Positions 1 to 8,818 of a stretch of 64,000 nt of DNA are shown one piece after another (position 1 is the first letter of the stretch; every line of letters begins with the position of its first letter). The notes beneath the pieces are model-generated. The model worked only from the letters and a program-made list of their open reading frames with translations. It searched no databases and was not told where the DNA came from. The position numbers were made by a program, and so were the translations under genes. The DNA lies in contig NZ_JAKSXX010000063.1 of NCBI RefSeq assembly GCF_022829385.1, forward strand, positions 1-64,000, read 5' to 3'. Source of the DNA: Methylobacterium sp. J-070. GTDB lineage: Bacteria > Pseudomonadota > Alphaproteobacteria > Rhizobiales > Beijerinckiaceae.

Positions 1-558
1 GGGCGCTGGCTTGCGGCCCTCGCGCCAGCCCTAGGGCATGTAGTAGTCGACCGGGTCGCCGCCGGCTTCGGCGAGGTCGGGGTTGCAGGCGCGGTAGAAC
101 GGCCCGTCCACGACGCGGCGTGCGAGGCGCTCGAACTCGGCGGTGTCGCGCGGGGGCAGCGGATGTCCCGCGGCCTGCCCGCTGCGATCACCCCTGCGGC
201 GGCGGCGCGCCAGGGCGTGCAGGAACGGGTTGATGCCGGCCCTGGCCAAGTAGGGGCGCGCGGCGAGGTAGTCGGCGGAGGCGAAGTCGGCCCGCGGGTC
301 CCGGCCCGCGCGCCAGCCCTGGACCAGGTAGTCGCGCACCGGATCGGCCGTGATGCCGTACCAGCTCGCGTAGAAGCCCGCGTCGAAGTGCGGTTCCAGC
401 GCGGCGACCAGGCGCCCTTCGAGGTCCGGGCCGTCCGCCGCATCCGCGCCGGCCCAGAGGCGATGCAGGGCCGCCGGCGTGGCCAGCCGATCGCGCAGCC
501 GGCGCGTGATCTGCGTGAGGGTCGAGGCCCGGCCGAGGCCGTGGGAGCCGACGGGCAT
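1..558 (-). pseudogene. Glycosyltransferase-type gene 5' part, interrupted by in-frame TAG; runs off the left edge
   Basis: The frame opens with ATG at 558 and reads 175 codons to a TAG at 33..31. Past the stop the same frame continues open to base 1 as GWREGRKPAP. Upstream in the same protein there is DYLVQGWRAGRDP, and the stop falls in the matching place of a second copy, DYYMP-stop-GWREGRKP. This 'D-Y-L..GW..GR.P..DF' repeat is common in the N-terminal parts of large alphaproteobacterial glycosyltransferase/polysaccharide proteins (family knowledge). A single C-to-T change of CAG (Gln) to TAG explains the interruption. Either the gene is a recent nonsense pseudogene or only a short 175-residue product is made. 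The specific function cannot be told from this fragment. Confidence 0.6.
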
Positions 559-873
559 CTCAGGGCCCCGCGGACGGACGTTCGCCGCGCGCCGTCACGG
601 GGCGCGGCCTCGGCCGACAGCCTTCGGGGTCGGCGCGGTCGAGGCGCGGGGTGCGGATCGGTTCATGGGCCGCAGCGGGCGGGCAGCGTCGGGGGGCGAG
701 GCAGCGCGGAAGGGTCATGGCTCTGGTTACCCGTGGCACTAACGGAACCGGCGAGGTCCGTAAACCGTGCGCCCCGGGCGGTTCCGTACCCGCGGTCCGC
801 CGGGACGGCGCCTTGTTGGCGAGCCTATTTCGATATATCTAGTTTTACGCCATATCGAAACGGAGTCGCCCCC
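559..873. other. Intergenic region between the glycosyltransferase fragment and padR
   Basis: 315 bases without a convincing gene. The two flanking genes diverge, so both promoters should lie here. The only clear structure is the 9-bp dyad listed separately at 828..860. The rest is GC-rich and shows nothing else recognisable. Confidence 0.6.
828..860. promoter_or_regulatory. Perfect inverted repeat, probable PadR operator
   Basis: TTTCGATAT (828..836) and ATATCGAAA (852..860) form a perfect 9-bp inverted repeat with a 15-bp spacer, ending 13 bases before the ATG of the padR gene. The block is strikingly AT-rich for this genome. PadR proteins commonly repress their own promoter through such dyads (family knowledge); autoregulation here is inferred from position. 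Confidence 0.6.
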
Positions 874-1491
874 ATGCATCCCCGTGCCTTCGACTGTCTG
901 CGCGCCGACCCCTTCGATCCCCACCGCGCCCGGGCGCATCGCGGCCCGATCGAGGCGGATCCCCGGGGGCGCCACGGCCCCCACGGTCCCCACGGCCGCC
1001 GGATGTTCGGCCGCGGCGGCCGCGGCGACCTCGCGCGCTTCTTCGCCCACGGCGACCTGCGCCTCGTCATCCTCCATCTCATCGCCGAGAAGCCCCGGCA
1101 CGGCTACGAGATCATCAAGGCCATCGAGGAGCGGGTCGGCGGCGCCTACAGCCCGAGCCCCGGCACGGTCTACCCGACGCTCACGCTCCTGGAGGACCTC
1201 GGCCACGTGACGGTGACCCAGGGGGAGGGTACGAAGCGACTGCACACGGTCACCGCGGAGGGGCGGGCCGTCCTGGACGGCAACCGCCCGACCCTCGAGG
1301 CGATCCTCGCCCGCATGGCGCAGGCCGAGGCCGCCCGGGGCGACGGGCCGCCGCCCTCGGTGGTGCGGGCCAAGGAGGGGCTGAAGCTCGCCCTGCAGTT
1401 GCGTCTCGGCCGCGGCCCGCTCAGCGCCGAGCAGGCCGCCGCCATCACGGCCGCCCTGGAGGCGGCGACCGCCGCGGTGGAGCGGGCGTGA
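874..1491 (+). CDS. PadR family transcriptional regulator
   Basis: 205-residue DNA-binding repressor of the PadR winged-helix family. Residues about 60-135 carry the characteristic block: DLRLVILHLIAEKPRHGYEI, then the recognition region SPSPGTVYPTLTLLEDLG, and a wing ending in LHTVTAEGRAVLD. A C-terminal helical dimerisation arm follows. The N-terminal 50 residues are rich in His, Gly and Arg (GRHGPHGPHGRR), a possible metal-binding segment seen in some relatives. A much longer reading frame exists upstream, but the ATG at 874 sits right after the dyad and gives the normal family length. Metal-responsive PadR relatives often sit beside siderophore-interacting reductases; none is present here, so the regulated target beyond itself is unknown. 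Confidence 0.85.
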   Translation: MHPRAFDCLRADPFDPHRARAHRGPIEADPRGRHGPHGPHGRRMFGRGGRGDLARFFAHGDLRLVILHLIAEKPRHGYEIIKAIEERVGGAYSPSPGTVYPTLTLLEDLGHVTVTQGEGTKRLHTVTAEGRAVLDGNRPTLEAILARMAQAEAARGDGPPPSVVRAKEGLKLALQLRLGRGPLSAEQAAAITAALEAATAAVERA

Positions 1492-1521
1492 GGGGCCGCG
1501 ATCGGAGCCGGGACGCGGCCG

Positions 1522-2505
1522 GTGCCTGACCCGCGGCTGAGCCGCCTCGCCCTCGGGATCACCCTGTTCCGTCCGGGCCCCGACCAGTTGGCGCGCGTCC
1601 GGGCGCAGGAAGCCGCCGGGTTCGCCGCGGTGATCGCCTTCGACAACGGCGGCCTTCCGGACGCGGAGGCCCGGCGCCTCGCCGGGGCCGGCGTGACCCT
1701 GCTGTCGGAGGGGAGGAACCTCGGCATCGCGGAGGCGCTCAACCGGATCGCCGAGGCCGCCCGGGCGGCCGGAGCCGACACCCTCCTGCTCCTCGACCAG
1801 GATGCCGAGCCGCCCGGCGACCGCGCCGCCGCGGGGCTGGCGGCCGAGCTGCTGGCGGCCCTGGACCGGCTGCGGGACGCCGGGATCCCGGCGGCGGTCG
1901 TGGGGCCGGCCCCCGCGCCGGCCCCGGGCCACAAGGCGCCCGCCTACCCGCCCCGCCCCGGCGCGCCGGAGCGGGGCGACCTCGCGCCGGTGCAGTTCCT
2001 GGCGACCTCGGGCTCGCTCATCGACCTCGCGGCGTTCGCCCGGGTCGGGCCGTTCCGGGTCGACTTCTTCATCGACGGGGTCGAGCTCGAATGGTGCTTT
2101 CGCGCCTGGAGCCTCGGCCGCGGCTGCTACGTCGCCCGCGCGGTCGCGATCCCCCACCGGGTCGGCGGCGGGGTGATCCGGGCGTTCGGGATCGGCAGGT
2201 TCGGCATCGCGATGCCGCGCCAGCCCCTGTTCCGGATGGCGACCTATCTGCGCAACGCGGTCTACGCGTGGCGCCTGCCGCACGTGCCCCTGCGCTGGAA
2301 GCTCGCCCAGGCCGCCTACCTGCCGCTCCAGGCCGGGCTGTACTGGGCGGATGCCGGCTGGCGGCCCGCCGTGCTGCTGCGGCTCCTCGCGGCCGCCCGC
2401 GACGGCGCCCTCGGACGCCTCGGGCCGCCCGGGGACTTGCCCGAGGATTTGCCCAAGAACCTGCCCAAGAACCTGCCCAAGAACCGGCCCGAGGACCCGT
2501 CATGA
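1522..2505 (+). CDS. GT2 family glycosyltransferase (rhamnosyltransferase-like)
   Basis: 327 residues from a GTG start. A family 2 glycosyltransferase fold is indicated by FDNGG and LLSEGRNLGIAEALNRIAE near residues 40-75, the acidic sugar-nucleotide/metal motif LLLLDQDAEP around 90-100, and GSLIDLAAFARVGPFR...FFIDGVELEWCFRA near 165-195. This arrangement resembles dTDP-rhamnosyltransferases of the RfbF/WbbL type, which add sugars to exported polysaccharides at the cytoplasmic membrane. The C-terminus ends in a tandem repeat (LPED/LPKN units, bases 2437-2496). Its TGA overlaps the ATG of the next glycosyltransferase, so the two are translationally coupled. Sugar and acceptor are not known. 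Confidence 0.8.
   Translation: MPDPRLSRLALGITLFRPGPDQLARVRAQEAAGFAAVIAFDNGGLPDAEARRLAGAGVTLLSEGRNLGIAEALNRIAEAARAAGADTLLLLDQDAEPPGDRAAAGLAAELLAALDRLRDAGIPAAVVGPAPAPAPGHKAPAYPPRPGAPERGDLAPVQFLATSGSLIDLAAFARVGPFRVDFFIDGVELEWCFRAWSLGRGCYVARAVAIPHRVGGGVIRAFGIGRFGIAMPRQPLFRMATYLRNAVYAWRLPHVPLRWKLAQAAYLPLQAGLYWADAGWRPAVLLRLLAAARDGALGRLGPPGDLPEDLPKNLPKNLPKNRPEDPS
2437..2496 (+). repeat. Five 12-bp tandem units at the 3' end of the first GT2 gene
   Basis: Units run TTGCCCGAGGAT, TTGCCCAAGAAC, CTGCCCAAGAAC, CTGCCCAAGAAC, CGGCCCGAGGAC. They keep the frame and encode an L-P-(E/K)-(D/N) tail. The repeat ends 5 bases before the start codon of the next gene. Confidence 0.9.
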
Positions 2506-3446
2506 CCGATCGTCCTGTCCTGGACGTGGTGATCGTCAACTGGAACGGCGGCGCCCTGCTGGGCGCCTGCCTGGCGAGCCTCGCGGCGGTCCGGGACGCC
2601 GCCACCGTGCAGGTCACCGTGGTCGACAACGCCTCCGGGGACGGCTCGACGTGCAACCTGCCCCCCCTGCCCCGCCCCCTCCGGCTGATCCGGAACGCGG
2701 CGAATCTCGGCTTCGGCCGGGCCTGCGACCAGGGCGCCGCCGCCGGGGACGCCCCCGCGATCCTGTTCCTCAACCCGGACACGCAGGTCGCACCCGACGC
2801 CCTCGCCTGCGCCCGCGCCGCCCTGATGGCCGACCCCCGGACCGGGATCGTCGGCGCCCGGCTCGTCGATCCGGACGGGCGGACCGCGCGCTCCTGCGCC
2901 CGGACCCCCTCGGGCCCCGGCCTCCTCGCGCGCGCCCTCGCGCTGGACCGGCTGGGGCTCGTACGGCCGCATTTCCTGCTCGACTGGGACCACGCGGAGG
3001 ACCGCGCCGTCGACCAGGTGATGGGCGCCTTCCTGATGATCCGCCGCGACCTGTTCCAGGCGCTCGGCGGCTTCGACCCGCGCTTCTTCGTCTACTGGGA
3101 GGATGTCGACCTCTGCGCCCGCGCCCGGGCGGCGGGCTTCTCGGTGCGGCACGTGGCCGGGGCGGTGGCCGGCCATGTCGGCCAGGGCACGACGCGGCAG
3201 GTCCGGGCGCGGCGGCTGTTCTACTTCCTGCGCAGCCAGATCCTGTATGCCGGCAAGCACCACGGCGCCGCGATGGCCCTCGCCCTCACGGTCGCGAGCC
3301 TCGGCGCGCAGCTGCCCCTGCGCCTCGCCCTGGCGCTCGCCCGTCGCTCCCCCGGGGAGGCCGCGGAGGTGCTGCGGGCGGCCGGCCTCCTGGCGGCGGC
3401 GCTGCCGGGCCTCCTGCGAAGCCTCCTGGCACGGCCGACTGGCTGA
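2502..3446 (+). CDS. GT2 family glycosyltransferase (WbbL-type)
   Basis: 314 residues. The start is the ATG that overlaps the previous gene's TGA (ATGA). Motifs in order: VVIVNWNGGALLGACLASL at the N-terminus, VVDNASGDGS (about residue 40), RNAANLGFGRACDQG, FLNPDTQVAPDAL with the D-x-D, GAFLMIRRDLFQALGGFDPR and FFVYWEDVDLCARARAAG, which is the acceptor/catalytic block of the family. The C-terminal 80 residues are helical and hydrophobic, compatible with membrane association. Together with the preceding gene it probably extends a surface polysaccharide or O-antigen; this is inferred from family and pairing. Confidence 0.85.
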   Translation: MTDRPVLDVVIVNWNGGALLGACLASLAAVRDAATVQVTVVDNASGDGSTCNLPPLPRPLRLIRNAANLGFGRACDQGAAAGDAPAILFLNPDTQVAPDALACARAALMADPRTGIVGARLVDPDGRTARSCARTPSGPGLLARALALDRLGLVRPHFLLDWDHAEDRAVDQVMGAFLMIRRDLFQALGGFDPRFFVYWEDVDLCARARAAGFSVRHVAGAVAGHVGQGTTRQVRARRLFYFLRSQILYAGKHHGAAMALALTVASLGAQLPLRLALALARRSPGEAAEVLRAAGLLAAALPGLLRSLLARPTG

Positions 3447-3453
3447 TCCCGCA

Positions 3454-3484
3454 AGCTCGGGCGCCTGGCGAATCCGCCCGAGCT
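3454..3484. terminator. Hairpin between convergent genes, possible bidirectional terminator
   Basis: AGCTCGGGCG (3454..3463) pairs perfectly with CGCCCGAGCT (3475..3484) across an 11-base loop. It lies just past the second glycosyltransferase stop and in front of the rutC 3' end. There is no T-tract, so intrinsic termination is only probable. Confidence 0.5.
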
Positions 3485-3631
3485 CATCGTCAGGGCACGC
3501 GGTCCAGGCGCTCGACGCGCGCTCTGGGGAGGTCCGGCCGGCCGGCTGCAGCCTCGCGACCCTCGACCGCTCCAGGTTCGGCGGGGTCGGCCACCGGTCT
3601 GTCTTCGCGCAGGGCTCCGTCGAGCCGCCCG

Positions 3632-4018
3632 TCAGCGGCCGATATGGGCCACGGAGGCGATCTCCACCAGCGCGTCCGGCTTCACGAGGCCGCACTGGAT
3701 GCAGTAGCGCGCCGGCTTCTCCCCGGGGAAGTACGCGGCGTAGACCGCGTTGATCGCCCCGTAATCGGCCCAGTCCTTCAGGAAGACGTGGTTGAAGGTC
3801 ACGTCGTCCATCGTGCCGCCCGCGGCCTCGACCACGCCCTTGATCGTCTCCAGCACGTGCCGGGCCTGGGCGCCGGCATCCCCGACATGGACCACGTTGG
3901 CGTCCCGATCGAGGGGGAGCGTGCCCGAGACGTACAGCACCCCGTCGGCCAGGGTGCCCGGCACGTAGGGGGCCAGCGGCTTGCCCGAACCGGGCGGGAT
4001 GACGACCTGCTTCGGCAT
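3632..4018 (-). CDS. rutC: RutC, putative aminoacrylate peracid reductase/deaminase (RidA family)
   Basis: 128 residues, the usual length of RidA/YjgF/RutC trimers. The start [20 protein letters not shown] and the core [53 protein letters not shown] and [12 protein letters not shown] match RutC. In the Rut pathway this cytoplasmic protein acts on the aminoacrylate branch after uracil ring opening. It is the last gene of a rutA-rutB-rutC run, 43 bases after rutB. rutD, rutE/F and the rutG transporter are not adjacent; a glycosyltransferase operon faces it instead. Confidence 0.9.
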   Translation of the reverse strand: MPKQVVIPPGSGKPLAPYVPGTLADGVLYVSGTLPLDRDANVVHVGDAGAQARHVLETIKGVVEAAGGTMDDVTFNHVFLKDWADYGAINAVYAAYFPGEKPARYCIQCGLVKPDALVEIASVAHIGR

Positions 4019-4061
4019 TGTCTGGGACCCTCGCGGCAGGGGTGTCGGGATCGCGGGTGAG

Positions 4062-4798
4062 CTACTCGGCCGCCGCCCGGGCGCCCGCGCCGAGCGCCGC
4101 CTCGAACGACGACACGTCCGAGACCCAGCCGAAGAAGGTCTCGATGTTGGCGAGCGCGCCCTCGTGCAGGCTCCGCGGCCCGGCCTGGTGGGTGGCGTCG
4201 GCGAGGACGATCCCGAAATACTCGCGGTGGTAGCCGTCCCGCAGGGTCGACTCGACGCAGACATTGGTGGCGATGCCGGCGAAGACCAGCGTGTTCACCC
4301 CCCGGGCGCGCAGGGTGCTGTCGAGGGGCGTGTTGTAGAAGCCGCTGTAGCGCGGCTTGCCCATCACGATGTCGCCCGGCTCCGGCTTCAGGGCGTCCAC
4401 AAGGGCGTAGTCCCAGGAGCCCTTGGCGAGGAGCCGCGCGTTCCGCTCCGGGTGCCGGCGCATGGTCTTGAGGGCGTTGGACTTGTGCCAGTTCGGCGAG
4501 CCCGGCCCGCCCGCCTCGACGTAGTCCGGGTCCCAGCCGTTCTGGAACCACAGGATCCGGATCCCGGCCGCCCGCGCCGCCGCCACCGCCCGGGCGACCT
4601 GGGCGACCACCGGCCCGGTGCCCGACACGTCGAAGCCCGCGAGGTCGAGGTAGCCCCCCGGGCTCGCATAGGCGTTCTGCACGTCGACGACGATCAGGAC
4701 CGTGGCGGCCGGATCGAAGGCGATCGGCTCGGGGCGCGCCGGCAGCGTCACCGCGCCGTGCCGGCCCTGGGCATCGCGAAAACCCGCGGGGGCGTCCA

Positions 4799-4799
<1 letters not shown>
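4062..4799 (-). CDS. rutB: RutB, ureidoacrylate/peroxyureidoacrylate amidohydrolase (isochorismatase family)
   Basis: 245 residues, isochorismatase-like cysteine hydrolase. The N-terminal catalytic aspartate is in [16 protein letters not shown], the lysine in [15 protein letters not shown], and the cysteine in [20 protein letters not shown]. In the Rut pathway it releases carbamate from ureidoacrylate to give aminoacrylate. The ATG overlaps the rutA stop (ATGA), so translation is coupled. Long open frames extend upstream but only by reading through rutA in another frame. Confidence 0.9.
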
Positions 4800-5941
<1,142 letters not shown>

Positions 5942-6346
5942 CGTCGGCCTGCGCTGTGCCCGGACGGTTCTCCCGGAACCGAATCGGCGCGGGGAGGCTC
6001 GCAAAGCCCGGGCGGGGGGTCAAACCCGCGGCGCCGGTCCGGCGGGAAAATGCACATGTTTTCAGCGACTTGCACAACTTGAACGCGATGCCTGCCCAAC
6101 CGATGCGCGTTGCCGGGGCGTGTCTCCGCCGGGCCGGACCGGATCTCCGCGCGGCAAATCCGTCCGCGCTCCTGCCTGCCGATTGTCATCGCCGAACCGG
6201 AGACCATTTCCGAAGGCGGATGACGGATCCTCGATCCGTCCAGATCTGCTCCCGATCGGGAGCCGATCCGAGCCTGTGTCGTGACGCGCGCGGTCGCCGA
6301 AGCGATGTCCCTTCGGCGGCGCGCGCCTGAGCCGGAGTGACCGTCG
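5942..6346. other. Intergenic region upstream of rutA
   Basis: About 400 bases between divergent genes, no coding support. An AT-richer patch at 6045-6085 carries the direct repeat TGCACA at 6051 and 6071. Rut operons are nitrogen-controlled in enterobacteria, so these could be regulator half-sites, but the spacing does not give a clean NtrC dyad. Nothing else is recognised. Confidence 0.5.
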
Positions 6347-6763
6347 ATGCGCGCGTGGCCCGCCCTCCTCCTCCTCGCCCTCGGCCTCGCGGGCCCGGCG
6401 GCGGCCGACGACGGGGACCGCGCGGCGGCCCGGGCGGTGATCGCCAAGCAGGAACAGGCGCTGGGCCGCGACGACGCGCAGACCGCCTACGAGCAGGCCG
6501 CCCCGGCGATCCGCGCGCTGTTCCCGAACGCCGACCTGTTCATCGGCATGGTCCGCAACCAGTACGGCCCGGTCTACCGCCACCGCAGCTTCGTGTTCGG
6601 CGAGGCCCGGGACACGGGCGCGGACAGCGTGGTCCAGTCGGTGGCGATCCAGGACGCGTACGGCGTCGACTGGACCGCCGAGTACAGCCTCGTCCGGGAT
6701 GCGGACGGGCAGTGGCGCATCACCGGCTGCCGCCTGATCAAGGCGCCGGGCACGAGCGCCTGA
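6347..6763 (+). CDS. DUF4864 domain secreted protein
   Basis: 138 residues. A clear signal peptide (MRAWPALLLLALGLAGPAAA, cut before DDGD) points to the periplasm. The mature part holds AVIAKQEQALGRDDAQTAYEQAAPAIRALF, then FVFGEARDTGADSVVQSVAIQDAYG and a final YSLVRDADGQWRITGCRL, the pattern of DUF4864, a small NTF2-like domain family of unknown function. It is preceded by a purine-rich GCCGGAG ribosome site. It converges with the proline-rich gene downstream. Confidence 0.75.
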   Translation: MRAWPALLLLALGLAGPAAADDGDRAAARAVIAKQEQALGRDDAQTAYEQAAPAIRALFPNADLFIGMVRNQYGPVYRHRSFVFGEARDTGADSVVQSVAIQDAYGVDWTAEYSLVRDADGQWRITGCRLIKAPGTSA

Positions 6764-6785
6764 GCCGCGCCGGCCCGGCGACGCC

Positions 6786-7121
6786 CTACCGGCCCTCGCC
6801 GGGCCGCATCGTGGCGAGCCGGTCGAGGAGCTGCAGGGTGATGTCGGCGCAGGCCTTGGTCGAATCCTCGTCCGCGCATTTCACGTCGATGCGCGCGTCG
6901 CCGCGCTCGAGCACGAAATGGGCGGCCCGCGACGGCGGCGGCGGCGGAGGCGGCGGCCCATCCGGACCGGGGCCGCGCCGGGGACCGCCCGGCGGCGGGG
7001 GCGGCGGCGGTCCGGCCTCGGGGCCGGGCCTCGGGCCGCCCGGCGGCGGCGGGGTCTGCGCGAGGGCCACGCTGCCGGACAGCAGGGCCGCGACGCCCGC
7101 GAGGGCGATGATTCGGGTCAT
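6786..7121 (-). CDS. Small secreted proline/glycine-rich protein
   Basis: 111 residues with a signal peptide (MTRIIALAGVAALLSGSVALA). Residues 23-63 are almost all Pro, Gly and Arg in P-runs of up to eight prolines. The rest (residues 65-111) looks folded: AAHFVLERGDARIDVKCADEDSTKACADITLQLLDRL, with two cysteines nine residues apart (VKCADEDSTKAC) that could form a disulphide. It is likely periplasmic. No function is recognised; the C-terminal half is the only part likely to be informative in a search. Confidence 0.65.
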   Translation of the reverse strand: MTRIIALAGVAALLSGSVALAQTPPPPGGPRPGPEAGPPPPPPPGGPRRGPGPDGPPPPPPPPSRAAHFVLERGDARIDVKCADEDSTKACADITLQLLDRLATMRPGEGR

Positions 7122-7323
7122 GGCGGGTCTCTTTCGAGGCGGGATCCGCCCCGCCGGCCCGGGGGCCGCGGGGCGGTCCGGCTATAGGGACGGGCCGCCG
7201 AACCGGTCCTGAACCGGCCCGTTCAGCCCCGGTTAAAGCCCGGGGCCCGCGCCGGCGCGGCGCGGGTTTTCGACAGGTCCGCCGGCATCGTGTAGAGGGA
7301 GCGCCTTCCTCCCGGAGGCCCCT

Positions 7324-8736
7324 GTGCTCCACGTCTCGACCCGCGGCGAGGCCGCGCCGCTCTCGTTCTCGGATGCGCTCCTGGCGGGCCTCGCCCGCGA
7401 CGGCGGGCTCTACGTGCCGCAGACCTGGCCGCAGATCGCCCCGGCGGAGATCGCCGCCCTGGCCGGCCGGCCCTACGCGGAGGCCGCCAAGCGGGTGCTG
7501 CGCCCGCTGATCGACGGCGACATCGCCGGCCCGGACCTCGACCGGATGATCGACGAGTCCTACGCCACCTTCCGTCACCCGGCGGTCTGCCCGCTGACCC
7601 AGCTCGACGACAACCTGTTCCTGCTGGAGCTCTTCCACGGGCCGACGCTCGCCTTCAAGGACGTGGCGATGCAGCTGCTCGGGCGGCTGATGGACCACGT
7701 GCTGGCCGCGCGCGGCACCCGCGCCACCATCGTGGGCGCGACCTCGGGCGATACCGGCTCCGCCGCCGTGGACGCCTTCGGCGGCCTCGACCGGGTCGAC
7801 GTGTTCATCCTCTACCCGCACGGGCGGGTCTCCGAGGTGCAGCGGCGCCAGATGACCTCGGTGCCGGCGCAGAACGTCCACGCGCTCGCCGTCGACGGCA
7901 CCTTCGACGATTGCCAGAATCTCGTCAAAGCCCTGTTCCAGCACGCCGACTTCGCCGATGCGGTGCGGCTGTCGGGGGTCAACTCGATCAACTGGGCCCG
8001 GGTCGCCGCGCAGGCGGTCTACTACTTCACCAGCGCGGTGGCGCTCGGCGCGCCCCACCGCCCGGTCTCCTTCGCGGTGCCGACCGGCAATTTCGGCGAC
8101 GTGCTCGCCGGCTGGGTCGCCAAGCAGATGGGCCTGCCGATCGCGAGGCTGATGATCGGCACCAACGCCAACGACATCCTGGTGCGCACGCTGGAGCACG
8201 GCGCCTACGACCTGCGCGGCGTGGTGCCCACCACCTCGCCCTCGATGGACATCCAGATCTCGTCGAACTTCGAGCGGCTGCTGTTCGAGGCGCTCGGGCG
8301 CGACGCCGCGTCCCTGTCGCGGCTGATGGCCGGGCTGAAGCAATCCGGCGGCTTCTCCCTGAACCCGGAGGTGCTGGCCACGGTCCGCGCCGAGTTCGAC
8401 GCCGTCGCGGTGCCCGAGCCCGACGTCATGGCGGAGATCGCCCTGACCCAGGCCGCCACCGGCGTGGTGCTCGATCCCCACAGCGCCATCGGGGTGCACG
8501 CCGGGCGGCGGCTGCTGGAGCGGGATCCCGCGACCCCCGTGGTGGCGCTGGCCACCGCGCATCCGGCCAAATTCCCGGACGCGGTCGCCAAGGCCACCGG
8601 CGGCCTGCGCCCGCCCCTGCCGCCGCACCTCGCCGACCTCATGGACCGGCCCGAGCGCCTGACCCGGGTGGCCAACGACCAGGCCGCGGTGGAAGCGCAC
8701 ATCCGCGCCCGCGCCCGCATCACGCGGGCTGCGTGA
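7324..8736 (+). CDS. thrC: Threonine synthase
   Basis: 470 residues from a GTG start, the normal size of the long (fungal/proteobacterial-type) threonine synthases. It is a cytoplasmic PLP enzyme converting O-phospho-L-homoserine to threonine. The PLP lysine is in GPTLAFKDVAMQLLGRLMD. The phosphate-binding region is ATIVGATSGDTGSAAVDAF. Other family blocks are SGVNSINWARVAAQAVYYF and VPTGNFGDVLAGWVAKQMG. It is followed by an M16 peptidase gene 82 bases on, an arrangement frequent in alphaproteobacteria. Confidence 0.95.
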   Translation: MLHVSTRGEAAPLSFSDALLAGLARDGGLYVPQTWPQIAPAEIAALAGRPYAEAAKRVLRPLIDGDIAGPDLDRMIDESYATFRHPAVCPLTQLDDNLFLLELFHGPTLAFKDVAMQLLGRLMDHVLAARGTRATIVGATSGDTGSAAVDAFGGLDRVDVFILYPHGRVSEVQRRQMTSVPAQNVHALAVDGTFDDCQNLVKALFQHADFADAVRLSGVNSINWARVAAQAVYYFTSAVALGAPHRPVSFAVPTGNFGDVLAGWVAKQMGLPIARLMIGTNANDILVRTLEHGAYDLRGVVPTTSPSMDIQISSNFERLLFEALGRDAASLSRLMAGLKQSGGFSLNPEVLATVRAEFDAVAVPEPDVMAEIALTQAATGVVLDPHSAIGVHAGRRLLERDPATPVVALATAHPAKFPDAVAKATGGLRPPLPPHLADLMDRPERLTRVANDQAAVEAHIRARARITRAA

Positions 8737-8751
8737 GTTTGGCGCGCCGGT

Positions 8752-8779
8752 CCTCCTCCCCCCGCAGAGGGGGGAGGGA
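8752..8779. repeat. GC-rich hairpin after thrC (half-copy of the interspersed repeat)
   Basis: CCTCCCCCC (8755..8763) pairs with GGGGGGAGG (8769..8777) around GCAGA. The same hairpin forms the ends of the longer repeat elements at 10151 and 25077. It may end thrC transcription. Confidence 0.7.
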
Positions 8780-8818
8780 ATCCGCGTCCGATCCGGTCCC
8801 CTTCGCGACGAGCCGTCG

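Noticed and set aside
7215..7260. CCCCGG/CCGGGG hairpin as terminator
   Set aside because: It lies between two genes that both point away from it, so no transcript would end there.
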